From contig JACKPW010000011.1 of NCBI GenBank assembly GCA_024233215.1, positions 142,054 through 206,053 of the forward strand: a stretch of 64,000 nucleotides of DNA. The letters are read 5' to 3'. The notes below the pieces were generated by a model that saw nothing but the letters and a program-made list of their open reading frames with translations, searched no databases and was not told the DNA's origin. Positions 8,907 through 17,992 of the stretch are shown piece by piece (the first letter of the stretch is position 1; each line of letters opens with the position of its first letter). The position numbers were made by a program, and so were the translations under genes. This DNA is from Verrucomicrobiales bacterium. Lineage in GTDB: Bacteria; Verrucomicrobiota; Verrucomicrobiia; Limisphaerales; J093.

Positions 8907-10642
8907 TCGTTGGGCTCGATTTGGAACCCGTTCGTCGCCCAACGCCCAACCACCCACGGATTACCCGTCGCATCGTAGCCGAGCATCTCAAGTCCCCGTT
9001 CAGTTTCGCGCAGGGTGTAGTTGCCGGGCGAATCCTCCTCCCGGATTTCACCACCGAGGATGGCGTTGTGCCTTGCCCCTTTCCACAGGTCCGGAAGGTC
9101 TCCGGAAAGAAGCGTCCGTGCCTCTTCCAGAGAAGGTGGCGCGTTCCCGACGCGCTGTTTATCCACCGCCACCGCCAAGTCCCGAAGATTGAACATCACC
9201 ATCCTGGCCCACCGCCTTTCCAAGCGCACGCTGATCCGGGGCAGGCTGAAAAACACCACCAAGACGACGACCAAGCCGAGGAGCGCGCCGATACCTGCGG
9301 GTCGGGTGATGGCCGAGAGCGGACGCTTCCCCCGGCGCATCCATGGCAGTAAGACGAGCATCCAGCACACCACGATCGGAACGCCGAGGTTCAGGCCTTT
9401 GGTCAGCGCGCCATGAGTAGAGTACAACCGCGTTTGGGTTGCCTGGTGCGGCTCCCATTCAAGGATCGCGTCCTGCTCCATGGCCGAAGCGTCGAGAACG
9501 CCGCCCAGCCGGGTCACCACGGACGCTCCGAGTTCCCGCTCCCGCAACAAGGGATGGCTCGGCCGGAACCCGCGCCCGTTGCGCCAGAACAGGTAGCCTG
9601 GCGGAACGGGCCCGCCCACCGGTAGGCACTCTTTCGCCTCGAAGCCCCTGATGGCAGCGCGCTCCGGACCAAGGACGAAGAGGTCCACCTCGACCGATTC
9701 GTTCCCCACCGCCGTAAGCCGCAAGGGAAAAACCGCTTCCTTGGCGGGGAAGGTGAACGAAAGCGGATGCAGTGCGGAGACCCCGGCGGTGTCGGTGGTT
9801 CGCCCTGCCTTGGCCACAATAAACACCCAGCCGTCTCGGGCGTAGGCTTCGATGATCGGAGCACTCCCGGGGGTCAGTGCGAAGCCGTTCTCGTCGAGCC
9901 ACCGCGGCAGGGCTTGGGGATCGCTGGCCTTGAGGGTTGCGGTGTCGTAAATCCCCACGTGCTGCTGAGCAAGCACCTCCACACCGTCGCTACCGCGGGG
10001 ACCGGCGGCGGTGACTCCAATCGTCCCCAAGGCGGGCAGGAACATCCCAGCGAGGAAGAACATGACGATCGCAACCACCAGCGTCAGGTAGATCGGCCGC
10101 GATCGCCGGGCCTGGGAGGCTCCCACCCACAGCACAAGGAATGTGGCAACGCCCACGAACCCCATGCTGCTGGCTGCCGCCAGACCAACCCCGGCGAGCA
10201 CAGCAGCCAGGGTGTCGATCGACAGGCCCGGTTCCCCCGCCTTGACCGTCAGCACCAGCCACAGCAGCGCTGCGCTGAAAAGGTAGAACCCCCACTTCGC
10301 GGGGACATTGTGGATGATCTCCGGCTGCAATTGATGCCGGAGGGTGACGAACAGGCCGGTCGTGGCCCGCTCGATGAAGGGTACGGCCGGCAGCGGCACC
10401 ACCCAGGCGAAGTTCGTGCCCTGCCCGGAAAACCGGGTTTCGATGACGAGCCGCTCCACGCCATTCGACCAGCAGATCAGTGCCGTCTGATCCGGGATAC
10501 GCACCTCCGCGGGAGACGCCTGTGGCGGGAAGACCTTCCCATCGGCGTGCAGGCCTGGGGCAGCCGCAAAGGTACAGCAGACCAGCGTCAGCACGACGGC
10601 CCGGACGGGGCTTGAGACCCGACGGCGTTTCTCGAGATGCAT
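8897..10642 (-). CDS. DUF2330 domain membrane protein
   Basis: A protein of 581 residues starting at MHLEKRRR (ATG 10642), which directly precedes a signal peptide ending at about LHADGKVFPP. The frame is open further upstream, but that extension is not protein-like. The DUF2330 signature is clear: ADGKVFPP, IPDQTALICW, LVIETRFSG, FAWVVPLPAVP and GLFVTLRHQLQP. Several hydrophobic segments follow (WGFYLFSAALLWLVLTV, then two helices, then two more after the second soluble domain). The last 100 residues (MVMFNLRDLAVAVD to DATGNPWVVGRW) resemble the C-terminal part of a GspG-type pseudopilin. Function unknown; it is likely envelope-anchored. It is transcribed alone, divergent from the AAA/DUF4143 gene. 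Confidence 0.85.
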   Translation of the reverse strand: MHLEKRRRVSSPVRAVVLTLVCCTFAAAPGLHADGKVFPPQASPAEVRIPDQTALICWSNGVERLVIETRFSGQGTNFAWVVPLPAVPFIERATTGLFVTLRHQLQPEIIHNVPAKWGFYLFSAALLWLVLTVKAGEPGLSIDTLAAVLAGVGLAAASSMGFVGVATFLVLWVGASQARRSRPIYLTLVVAIVMFFLAGMFLPALGTIGVTAAGPRGSDGVEVLAQQHVGIYDTATLKASDPQALPRWLDENGFALTPGSAPIIEAYARDGWVFIVAKAGRTTDTAGVSALHPLSFTFPAKEAVFPLRLTAVGNESVEVDLFVLGPERAAIRGFEAKECLPVGGPVPPGYLFWRNGRGFRPSHPLLRERELGASVVTRLGGVLDASAMEQDAILEWEPHQATQTRLYSTHGALTKGLNLGVPIVVCWMLVLLPWMRRGKRPLSAITRPAGIGALLGLVVVLVVFFSLPRISVRLERRWARMVMFNLRDLAVAVDKQRVGNAPPSLEEARTLLSGDLPDLWKGARHNAILGGEIREEDSPGNYTLRETERGLEMLGYDATGNPWVVGRWATNGFQIEPNDLP

Positions 10643-10786
10643 GGTGCCCGTCTGATTACGCTCCCACCCGCGGGACGGGAAGCCCAAAGCCTGAAATCGG
10701 AAATCCGAAGCGTGGGTGACTCGGCGAACTTCACGAAGTCCACCCCCTGGACGGGATAGCGCCCCGTTCCAAGCGCGCAGCACTAT

Positions 10787-10825
10787 TCCTTGAAAATAGA
10801 TACTTGCACTCAGGATTTTCAAGGA
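10787..10825. promoter_or_regulatory. Inverted repeat upstream of the AAA/DUF4143 ATPase gene
   Basis: TCCTTGAAAAT at 10787-10797 and ATTTTCAAGGA at 10815-10825 form a perfect 11-bp inverted repeat around a 17-base spacer, in an AT-rich patch ending 13 bases before the GTG start. The geometry fits a dimeric repressor site covering the promoter, or an autoregulatory operator. It could also fold as an RNA hairpin that would hide the AAGGA ribosome-binding sequence. Confidence 0.6.
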
Positions 10826-10838
10826 TAATTCTATTGCC

Positions 10839-12005
10839 GTGATTGACCGTCCACAGGTCATCCAACGCGTTTTGGATGAACTCGCGGTTCACCCGTCGGT
10901 GGCCCTCCTCGGACCGCGCCAATGTGGCAAGACCACTTTGGCGCACGTCATCGCGGCCCGTCACGAAACCGGCGCGTTCCTTGATCTTGAGCGGACCGTG
11001 GACCGCCGGAAACTCGAAAGCCCCGAGCAGGCTTTGGGCGGTCTGACAGGGCTGGTTGTGATCGACGAGATTCAGCGCCAGCCGGGCCTGTTTGAGACCC
11101 TGCGCGTCCTGTTGGATCGTCCCGGGGCCGACGCGCGGTTCCTGCTGCTGGGGAGCGCTTCGCCCATCCTGGTGAAGGGCATTTCGGAATCCCTGGCGGG
11201 CCGGGCGGGGATGGTCGATCTGGGCGGATTCGACTTGTCGGAAACGGGCCCCGGCAACTGGCGCACGCTCTGGCAGCGGGGGGGATTCCCCCGCTCATTC
11301 CTGGCGGCGGAAGATGCGGCATCGCTCGCCTGGCGCGAGAGTTTCGTGCGCACGTTTTTGGAGCGGGACATTCCCCAATTGGGAATCCGCATTCCGGCGG
11401 AGACCTTGCGACGCTTCTGGACCATGATCGCCCATTGGCATGGCCAGGTGTGGAACGCCGCCGAGTTTGCGCGGGCGTTGGGGGCGAATGAGGTCACCGC
11501 GCGCCGGTACCTCGACATCCTGGCCGGCGCCTACATGGTGCGGGTGCTGCCGCCCTGGTTCGAGAACCTGAAGAAACGGCAGGTCAAGGCTCCGAAGATC
11601 TACATTCGCGATTCCGGCCTCCTGCACGCATTGCTCGAACTTCGGTCCATGGACGATCTGGCCGGTCATCCGAAGCGTGGCGCCTCCTGGGAAGGCTTCG
11701 CCATCGAGCAGGTCCTGGCCGCCATCCCCACTCGATCGGCCTACTTTTGGGGCACCCATGCCGGAGCCGAACTCGACCTGATGATCACCGTTGGCGGACG
11801 ACGATACGGCTTCGAATGCAAGCATACCGACGCCCCAGGAACCACGCGTGCCATGCGCGTTGCCCTGGCCGACTTGGGGCTCGAACACCTGTGGGTGGTC
11901 TACCCTGGAAGCGAGTCCTACGAATTGGCCCCCCAGATCAGCGTCCTGCCGGCCAGGGAGATTCCCGCCCTTGGAAGCCGGTTGGCGGGCAGTCTGGCGA
12001 ATTGA
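10839..12005 (+). CDS. AAA-family ATPase with C-terminal DUF4143
   Basis: A protein of 388 residues from the widespread AAA_14/DUF4143 family. Walker A GPRQCGKT (25-32) and Walker B LVVIDEI (72-78) are intact. The DUF4143 region carries IYIRDSGLLHALL, SWEGFAIEQVL and a nuclease-like AELDLMI...YGFECKHT segment. The last resembles the Asp/Glu-x-Lys core of PD-(D/E)xK folds. The family has no settled function; links to defence or toxin systems are speculative. It starts with GTG, with AAGGA 13 bases upstream. It stands alone behind the inverted repeat described separately. Confidence 0.9.
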   Translation: MIDRPQVIQRVLDELAVHPSVALLGPRQCGKTTLAHVIAARHETGAFLDLERTVDRRKLESPEQALGGLTGLVVIDEIQRQPGLFETLRVLLDRPGADARFLLLGSASPILVKGISESLAGRAGMVDLGGFDLSETGPGNWRTLWQRGGFPRSFLAAEDAASLAWRESFVRTFLERDIPQLGIRIPAETLRRFWTMIAHWHGQVWNAAEFARALGANEVTARRYLDILAGAYMVRVLPPWFENLKKRQVKAPKIYIRDSGLLHALLELRSMDDLAGHPKRGASWEGFAIEQVLAAIPTRSAYFWGTHAGAELDLMITVGGRRYGFECKHTDAPGTTRAMRVALADLGLEHLWVVYPGSESYELAPQISVLPAREIPALGSRLAGSLAN

Positions 12006-12072
12006 CCAGCAAGGGGCACTTGCCCACACGGCGAATTGGGCTGTGGTTACCTGGTCTTCTTGAGCGGCCGCT

Positions 12073-12648
12073 TCATGGCGCGCCGGTGTCAGGGTAAGAG
12101 ACCTTCCATCCGTTCGTATCATCCATGCTGAAACGGGACGGGCGCAGCAGCGCATCGTTGGCTCCTCCCGGATACTGGCCCGGCCCTTGCAGCGGCGTGT
12201 CTGCCACCGTGGGATCCTGCTCCAGCGCATCGAAGATCGACTGGATGATCTCCTTGCGCTCAACCGGCACCGGGACTGGCTTGACGTCCTGGATCAGTCG
12301 CTGCAGGAAGGGTCCGTACCAGAGCCGCTCGTCTCGGCCTTTCCCGCGAATCACCGCGTTTCCGTGCCAGAGATACTCTGCCTCCCCGACAGTGAACCGG
12401 CCATACGGGAGCGCCGGCATCCGGCTGACCTCGCTATGCACCGGTGGCCGGGCCAGCATGTCGAGGAACAGTTGTGACGATCGTGGCCCGAGTTGAATCC
12501 GAATCGGCTCGTCTGCCATCACGCGGGTCATCTCGAAAGTGACTCGCGTGCCTGGAGGATAGTGGTCGGGACGCGGGGTGGGAGAACACACCGCCAACAC
12601 CACTGCGAGTCCGAGGGCGGAGGAAAGCACGGCACAGCGACGTTTCAT
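12073..12648 (-). CDS. Predicted lipoprotein of unknown function
   Basis: A protein of 191 residues starting at MKRRC (ATG 12648), with AGGA about ten bases upstream. The N-terminus is a lipoprotein signal, with a charged start, a hydrophobic run and the lipobox LAVC at about 17-20, so it is probably anchored in the outer or inner membrane. The mature part is soluble, with no domain I recognise. It is rich in proline and charged residues and includes the segment RIQLGPRSSQLFLDML. The open frame extends far upstream across the PIN gene, but that extension is a shadow. It is the third gene of a minus-strand run after the GH32-like enzyme and the PIN remnant. Confidence 0.7.
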   Translation of the reverse strand: MKRRCAVLSSALGLAVVLAVCSPTPRPDHYPPGTRVTFEMTRVMADEPIRIQLGPRSSQLFLDMLARPPVHSEVSRMPALPYGRFTVGEAEYLWHGNAVIRGKGRDERLWYGPFLQRLIQDVKPVPVPVERKEIIQSIFDALEQDPTVADTPLQGPGQYPGGANDALLRPSRFSMDDTNGWKVSYPDTGAP

Positions 12649-12683
12649 GGCACGTTCCTGACCCTTTCCGGTCGCCGGCGCCT

Positions 12684-13043
12684 TCAAAGTGGATTCCATA
12701 CCCTGCGGAAGCCCAGGCCTTCGTAGTCCTGGACGTTGGCCGTGGCGAACTCGGTCACGCCTTGGGCGATCCTCGTGAGGGCGGATCGGGCGTCGTACAG
12801 CCGGCGAAAGGCGAAGTCCCTCGTTCGCGCCCGGTCCCAAACGGCGCCGTGCAGGGGACGGCTTTCCACCGTGAAGCCAATGAGCCGCCAGCGAGGGTGA
12901 CGACGATAGACCTGGATGGTGTCCACCGCCCCGGCCGCCGTGAGCGGATGCCGAAGCCCGGCGGGGTTTCGCAGCAGACCATGGAACTCGGTCAGGATGA
13001 ACTCCGAGATGGCCACGTCCTCCTGATGCTGAATGGAGGTCAA
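12684..13043 (-). pseudogene. PIN-domain (VapC-like) protein, N-terminally truncated
   Basis: The 119 residues from a TTG start match the C-terminal three quarters of a VapC-type PIN ribonuclease: VAISEFILTEFHGLLRNP, then LYDARSALT, then GVTEFATANVQDYEGLGF and the usual RVWNPL ending. The frame opens only about 20 codons further upstream and reaches a TGA. The first strand with the DTNVLL-type catalytic aspartate is therefore missing in every frame. Three of the four expected acidic residues remain. No antitoxin gene is adjacent. The remnant directly follows the GH32-like gene. A divergent start cannot be excluded, but an inactive remnant is most likely. Confidence 0.65.
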
Positions 13044-13088
13044 CCAGGCCCGCTTCCACCGTTGCGCACCGCGAAGGTGAACGGCCGT

Positions 13089-15308
13089 TCATGGCTGTTC
13101 CGCCACCACCAGCGGACGCACCTCCAAAGCCTCCACGCGGGTCTCGCCACCCTCGCTGAAGAACGCCAGGCGGTCGCCGGCTCCGGGAGGCACGCGGCTG
13201 CTGAGGGTGCGCCGGCCGTTCAGACAAACATCCAGCATGTCGTCCTTGAGGTACAGCTCCAGAGCCACCTCCGCCCCCAATCCCTCCACGTCGGTCAACG
13301 TCGCCTCGCCGGTCACTTCGATGCGCCGCTGAACAGGCAGCAGTCGCAGAATGGGAACGAGCTTGTCGTCGTCCGCGCCCCGGAACGCAATGCCAAGCGC
13401 CGTCACACCTGCCGCGGGTCGAAGGCGGACAGTGAGGTGCAGGTCGTGCGGAAGGCCGTTGAAGGCCATGGCGCTTTGCGCCGTGTCGCTGCGCACGACG
13501 AAGCCGCCCGCGGGCGTGGTGGGACCGGCCTCAGGCAAGACGGGTTGGAGTCGCAGCGGCTCACCGGTCTTCGGCATCAGTTCCGGAACGAAGCGCGTGG
13601 TCAGCGTCCCGTCCGCCTGTTGAACGAGTTCGCGGAACACGACGTTCCCCGCATAGCCGCCGCCGGCCCGGGGCAGGAACGCCGCACCGATGCGCCGGTG
13701 GTCGTGCCAGGGCGCGGATTTCATGACGTTGCAGCGGTTGCCATCGAACGCGGAAACCGCGGGGGCGATCCACGGACCCAGCGGGTGGCGCGACATCCGG
13801 TAGCGCGCGATGCCACCGTTGCTGAACACGAGATAATGCCAGCCGTTCCATTCGAACCACTCGCAGCACTCGGGTTCTCCCGGCAGCCCCGGTACGATGA
13901 AGGGCGGTTGCTGCTTCCAGGTTTGCAGATCGCGCGAGATGAGGTGTGCCAGGCAACCGCGGTCGTTCCCGGCCACATCCGCCTGGGAGGTCGTCACGAG
14001 CATGTGGAACAGGCCGTCCCGGGGATCCTGAAAGATGTGCGGATCGCGCGCAGACGCTCCGGTGTATGGCGCCGTGAGGGTCTGCGACCACGCGGACTTT
14101 GTGAAGTGGACACCATCGCGGCTCGAGGCGTAGCCAAGCGGCGCCGGGGAACCATCGATGGATCGCACGGCATACCAGGCCCGATATTCGCCGGCGTCCA
14201 GGAACACGGAGCCGGTGCAGATCGAGCCTTCCTTTTCATCGGTGATCGGGACGGCCATCGGATGATGCTCCCAGTGAACAAGGTCAGTCGTGGAGGCATG
14301 GGCCCATTGATGAGCGCCCAAACCCCATTTGCTGCGGTGCGCGTGTCGATCGACCAGGTAGTAGAGATGCCAGCGTTCGCCATCGAAGAACGGCATGCAA
14401 TCGCCGACGGCCGCGTTGCCGCGCGGTTTCCAGAACTCCCGCACTGCCCGATCATCCGGGCCGAGCAGGGCAGGCTCGCTGCGCGCGACCGCTTCGTGGC
14501 CGCCGCTCAGGAAGGCAATCTCCTCGTCGCTCAAGGCCCGGTTCCACAACGCCGCGTGGTCCAGCAGCAGACGTCGCCGGGCCTGCAATGCGCCGTCCGC
14601 CCCGACCTCCGCGCCCAGCAGGCAGGGGATCGACGGGTTCTGTCGCAGTGGCCCGACCGGCCATTCCTCATCCACCAGCACGCCGTCGATGAACATCTCG
14701 AGTCGGGGACCCGAGTAGCGCACGATCACGTCATGCCAGGCGGCGGCGTCCATTCGTGCGACCGGGAAGCTGACCTGCAGCGGCTGCGGTTTGAAATCGG
14801 TGCCGAGCTCGAAGCCGATCGCCATTTCGCCGTGCAGGGTGGTGGCGAACAGGTTGTAGCTCAGTCGCGCATGTCCGCCGTGCCGGGAGAACAAGGGACC
14901 GTTCCATTCGCCGGTCGGATCGCGCAACCGTGCGCACAGCGTCAGTGCCCGTCCGGTAAGGTCGAGTTCGTCATTTGCTCCGCGGCCGGCGGAAACCCAG
15001 CCACCCCGGAAGTCCGCCACGCGTCCATCTCCACCGCGCCGCAACGATTCCTCCCGTTCGGAGCCGGCGAGTTCCACCCCAACCGTCACACGGCCATCGC
15101 TCGTAAGCCCACTGTCCGCACCGGCGCTGTCGTGGAGATTCGCCAAATGCCAGACCGCCACGGCGTCGGCAAACGGCTCTACGGCGACAGCCGACAGAAT
15201 GGTCCACGGAACAAGCGCAAGACCCAGGGCCAAGGCACGAAGGCGAACCGCCGGCCGCGAAGCCGGCACCATTCTGAATCGCATGTGAACCGTGACCATC
15301 TTTCTCAT
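13089..15308 (-). CDS. Secreted GH32-like glycoside hydrolase with N-terminal LamG-like domain
   Basis: A protein of 739 residues with a signal peptide ending near LSAVAVEPFA. Residues about 50-285 form a concanavalin/LamG-like domain. Residues about 300-600 read as a five-bladed GH32/GH43-clan propeller: VGDCMPFFDGERWHLYYL in the place of the GH32 WMNDPNG block with its nucleophile Asp, ARDPHIF as the RDP motif, and PECCEWFEWNGWHYLVFS as the EC motif with the acid/base Glu. A C-terminal beta-sandwich follows. Such enzymes cleave fructans or related beta-fructosides; the altered first motif makes the substrate uncertain. The start could instead be the Met at 15284. It stands alone among carbohydrate genes, with no transporter beside it. 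Confidence 0.82.
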   Translation of the reverse strand: MRKMVTVHMRFRMVPASRPAVRLRALALGLALVPWTILSAVAVEPFADAVAVWHLANLHDSAGADSGLTSDGRVTVGVELAGSEREESLRRGGDGRVADFRGGWVSAGRGANDELDLTGRALTLCARLRDPTGEWNGPLFSRHGGHARLSYNLFATTLHGEMAIGFELGTDFKPQPLQVSFPVARMDAAAWHDVIVRYSGPRLEMFIDGVLVDEEWPVGPLRQNPSIPCLLGAEVGADGALQARRRLLLDHAALWNRALSDEEIAFLSGGHEAVARSEPALLGPDDRAVREFWKPRGNAAVGDCMPFFDGERWHLYYLVDRHAHRSKWGLGAHQWAHASTTDLVHWEHHPMAVPITDEKEGSICTGSVFLDAGEYRAWYAVRSIDGSPAPLGYASSRDGVHFTKSAWSQTLTAPYTGASARDPHIFQDPRDGLFHMLVTTSQADVAGNDRGCLAHLISRDLQTWKQQPPFIVPGLPGEPECCEWFEWNGWHYLVFSNGGIARYRMSRHPLGPWIAPAVSAFDGNRCNVMKSAPWHDHRRIGAAFLPRAGGGYAGNVVFRELVQQADGTLTTRFVPELMPKTGEPLRLQPVLPEAGPTTPAGGFVVRSDTAQSAMAFNGLPHDLHLTVRLRPAAGVTALGIAFRGADDDKLVPILRLLPVQRRIEVTGEATLTDVEGLGAEVALELYLKDDMLDVCLNGRRTLSSRVPPGAGDRLAFFSEGGETRVEALEVRPLVVAEQP

Positions 15309-15414
15309 TCGTCTTTCAAAGGTGGCGGAACTGTCAGCCAGGAGACCGATGGGCCGAAGCCGCCGGCGGGGGGCGCCTTATGTTCCAAGGGCGGGCACCC
15401 CGGCAACCGCCGCT

Positions 15415-17154
15415 TCAGCCCATGCTGAGGAGTTCACCCATCCGATCGAGTTTCTCGCGCACTTCCGCGGGGATTTCCTCGGGGTGCATTTGCTCGGCGA
15501 CGAGGTAGTAATCCCTTTTGGGAACAAAGCAATCGGCCGCCTCGAAGAACCTCGGAAGCAGGGTCTTGCTGGCGCGAAGCGCCTCGAGGAGATCGTGTTC
15601 GCCCAATGGATCGTGCAGCACCGCCGGCGGCAACTGGTCCTCCAGAACCCTTCGCGCAGCCTCTTGAAACAAAGGCTCCACCCGGCCCGCCACGAATCTC
15701 CGCAGGCATTCGGGATGCAGCAGGTAGCTTTCCGATTCGTAGCGTCGCCAACGACCAATCTCCAGACCCTCGGCCGTGATCTCGCGATCCGGGAGCCCCC
15801 GATGGTCGCCGTCCAGGAGCAGGTAGCCGGGGAGTTGGGAGCGGATGGCACGCAGGGCAAAAAAGTGTCCGCGCGCCTCGCGTGCGTCGCGGCCCTGAAT
15901 CGCGTGGTAGAAGGGGCGTCGCTCGAACCAACTCCTGGCGGGGTGATCCAGCACTCTCGCCCAGGCTCGGAGCAAGTTGAAATCCGTCTCGTCCTCCAAA
16001 TAAAGCACGCCATTCGACTCCTCTGCCAGCAACAGGTCCATCGCCGTGATCCGGCGAAGCGCTTCACGGACCTGATCCCGCTCGACGTCGTCGAGCAGAA
16101 CGTGCGGGCGGCGGCCGTAGAAGGAAACGATCTTGCCCGGACTGGTGGCATCAAGGATGACCTCCGAATGCGTGGCCACGATGAGCTGGCATCGGCGCTC
16201 CGCCGCGGCCCGGCGCAGGTGATCGTACACCTGTTTCTGAAGAACGACATGCAGGTGGGCATCCGGTTCGTCCAGCAACAGGAGCGTGGAGGGTCGTGCC
16301 AGAAAGAAGCTCAACAGCAGGAGAACTTGCTGAAAACCGCTTCCGGCACTTGCGACATCCAGCCGTGGCAGCCCTCCAAATCCTCGCTTGGGCGGAATCC
16401 CCGGCAGGTACTCGCAGAGGATGTAGGGTCGCCCCTCGTATTCCGGCGGTAGCAACCGGTAGCCGAAGATCGCGGTAATCGATTCGACCAGTTCGTCCCA
16501 CAGGGACTTGTCGGGATGCTGACTCAGTTCCCAGAGCAGGTTGCGGAGAACCTCCCCCGCCTTGCCCTGACCGATCAGGAGTTCCTGATAGGGCTGGTCC
16601 AGGCGGGTTTCTTCGGGACCGATCCCCGAAAACGGAGGTACGTAAACCACGTTCAGTTCCCTGGCGGCCTTGGGAACGGCTTCCATCTGGTCGGCCGCCG
16701 GTTTCACGTACAGCATCTCGCTGTTGGCATGGACGAACTCCATCGGCAGTTCCCAGGCGTTCGTCCCGGCTCCAGCTGACAACGTGATCGTGAGAACTTT
16801 CTTCTGGCCCGTTTTTTGGTCCCCCTCCAGGTCCCGCGATCTGAGCGCCGTGGAAGTCCCGGTCCAGAGCAGTTCAAGGGCCCGCAGCGGCACCGCCGTC
16901 AATTCCTTGCGGGTGATGGGCAGTCCGGACCGGCTGCGCACCGTGTCCTCCCTGCCGTTACCGGTCGCTCCCTCCGAGCCCGCGCGGTACTTTTCCTTGA
17001 TCCAGCGCTTGAAGGCGAAGTGCCAGGTGTTGATCGCCTGAATCAGCGTTGTCTTGCCGGCGTTGTTGGGTCCAGCCAGGACGATATGATCACGAAGTTC
17101 GAACCTCTCGTCCTCGAACCTCTTGAAGTACTTTACACGGACCTCGTTGATCAT
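15415..17154 (-). CDS. OLD-family ATPase/TOPRIM putative nuclease
   Basis: A protein of 579 residues combining an SMC/ABC-like ATPase with a C-terminal TOPRIM domain, as in Overcoming-Lysogenization-Defect nucleases. Walker A is GPNNAGKT (28-35). ASAGSGFQQVLLLLSF stands in the signature region, LLLLDEPDAHLH is Walker B, and IVATHSEVIL the H-loop. The TOPRIM domain shows LYLEDETDFNLL with its Glu, and LLLDGDHRG with a DGD pair. No UvrD-like helicase (GajB) is adjacent, so it fits the single-gene OLD class. Phage defence is an inference from the family. It starts with ATG and has no overlapping neighbour. Confidence 0.85.
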   Translation of the reverse strand: MINEVRVKYFKRFEDERFELRDHIVLAGPNNAGKTTLIQAINTWHFAFKRWIKEKYRAGSEGATGNGREDTVRSRSGLPITRKELTAVPLRALELLWTGTSTALRSRDLEGDQKTGQKKVLTITLSAGAGTNAWELPMEFVHANSEMLYVKPAADQMEAVPKAARELNVVYVPPFSGIGPEETRLDQPYQELLIGQGKAGEVLRNLLWELSQHPDKSLWDELVESITAIFGYRLLPPEYEGRPYILCEYLPGIPPKRGFGGLPRLDVASAGSGFQQVLLLLSFFLARPSTLLLLDEPDAHLHVVLQKQVYDHLRRAAAERRCQLIVATHSEVILDATSPGKIVSFYGRRPHVLLDDVERDQVREALRRITAMDLLLAEESNGVLYLEDETDFNLLRAWARVLDHPARSWFERRPFYHAIQGRDAREARGHFFALRAIRSQLPGYLLLDGDHRGLPDREITAEGLEIGRWRRYESESYLLHPECLRRFVAGRVEPLFQEAARRVLEDQLPPAVLHDPLGEHDLLEALRASKTLLPRFFEAADCFVPKRDYYLVAEQMHPEEIPAEVREKLDRMGELLSMG

Positions 17155-17355
17155 TGCGCCGATGCAGATGCTGTCGTGCCGGTGACCGTTGAGGAAAGGG
17201 TAGCTTCCGCGCTCGCCCGCAGCAATCGTGTTCCGCCGGCCTCACTCCGCGCGCGGGCATGCAGCAAGGCGCAACTCGGTCCGCAGGATGGCTCGCAATC
17301 GGACCTCCTGTCGGGACACCCTGAGATGAACCGCCTGATGGAATCCTGACCTGTC

Positions 17356-17712
17356 ATGCTGATGCTTGCGGAGATTGCGGACAAGATGCCAGCCCTCCCG
17401 GAAATGTGGCTGAAAATGGCTCTCCTGGGTGGGTGGCTCGCCCTGCTCACCCTCGCAGTATCCCTGTTCCGGGTCTGGCTGGGCGGCTGCCTGCTGGTGG
17501 CGATTGGGTGCTTCAGCGTGATCGCCGCGTTGCCGGACCACACCCTCGATCCGATGATCCGGGCCGAACTCGGAGGAGTCTACCTGTTCCACTACCACGC
17601 CAGCTCTCTCCTGCCGTTTGTGGGCTCGTTGGCTGCCTGGCTTGCGGCCATTCGGATCAAACGCCGCCGCACGCCGGGCGCAACTCCCACAGGCAGCTGT
17701 CGGGCACCCTGA
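17356..17712 (+). CDS. Small membrane protein of unknown function
   Basis: An ORF of 118 residues with three strongly hydrophobic segments, at about 19-38 (LKMALLGGWLALLTLAVSLF), 42-59 (LGGCLLVAIGCFSVIAAL) and 83-98 (ASSLLPFVGSLAAWLAAI), followed by a basic tail. Third codon positions are GC-rich as in neighbouring genes, supporting coding. No family was recognised and there is no clear ribosome-binding site; a start at the Met of residue 11 is possible. It lies between the OLD gene (divergent) and the hsp20 pair (same strand, about 280 bases on). Overlapping minus-strand frames look like shadows. Confidence 0.55.
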   Translation: MLMLAEIADKMPALPEMWLKMALLGGWLALLTLAVSLFRVWLGGCLLVAIGCFSVIAALPDHTLDPMIRAELGGVYLFHYHASSLLPFVGSLAAWLAAIRIKRRRTPGATPTGSCRAP

Positions 17713-17992
17713 CGCCCCTGCTTGGATCCTGGCGCCAGACCTCCCCAGATCACGGGACAGAGCCGTTGCCCGCCCGGGAGGTTCTCACTTGCAGAAAGAG
17801 ACACAGTGACACGTTCTTGTCTCAGCAAGAACCAGTGTATTGAGCATTATTGACACAGTCTGCCGTCCTGAACCAAGCCTTCTCTATATCTGTATTATAT
17901 TTCTAATAAAGGTTTTACAAAGTCATTCACGCAAGCTCTTCCGGTTGGCATGCGGCAAGCTAAGCTATAGGACGCGAACTTAACGAAAGGAC
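17713..17992 (+). promoter_or_regulatory. AT-rich leader of the hsp20 pair with an inverted repeat
   Basis: This region is markedly more AT-rich than its surroundings, especially 17860-17930, as expected for the promoter of the chaperone genes. GTTCTTG (17813-17819) and CAAGAAC (17826-17832) form a perfect 7-bp inverted repeat around six bases, a plausible operator. A TTGACA at 17850-17855 has no fitting -10 at 16-18 bases, and no clear heat-shock sigma consensus was found. AAAGGA just before the ATG at 17993 is the ribosome-binding site. Confidence 0.45.

Noticed and set aside
12762..15428. Plus-strand open frame of 888 codons opposite the GH32-like gene
   Set aside because: The minus frame has a signal peptide and catalytic motifs; the plus frame is a compositional artefact.
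17850..17855. TTGACA as the -35 box of the first hsp20 gene
   Set aside because: No acceptable -10 sequence lies 16-18 bases downstream, so the promoter was not called here.
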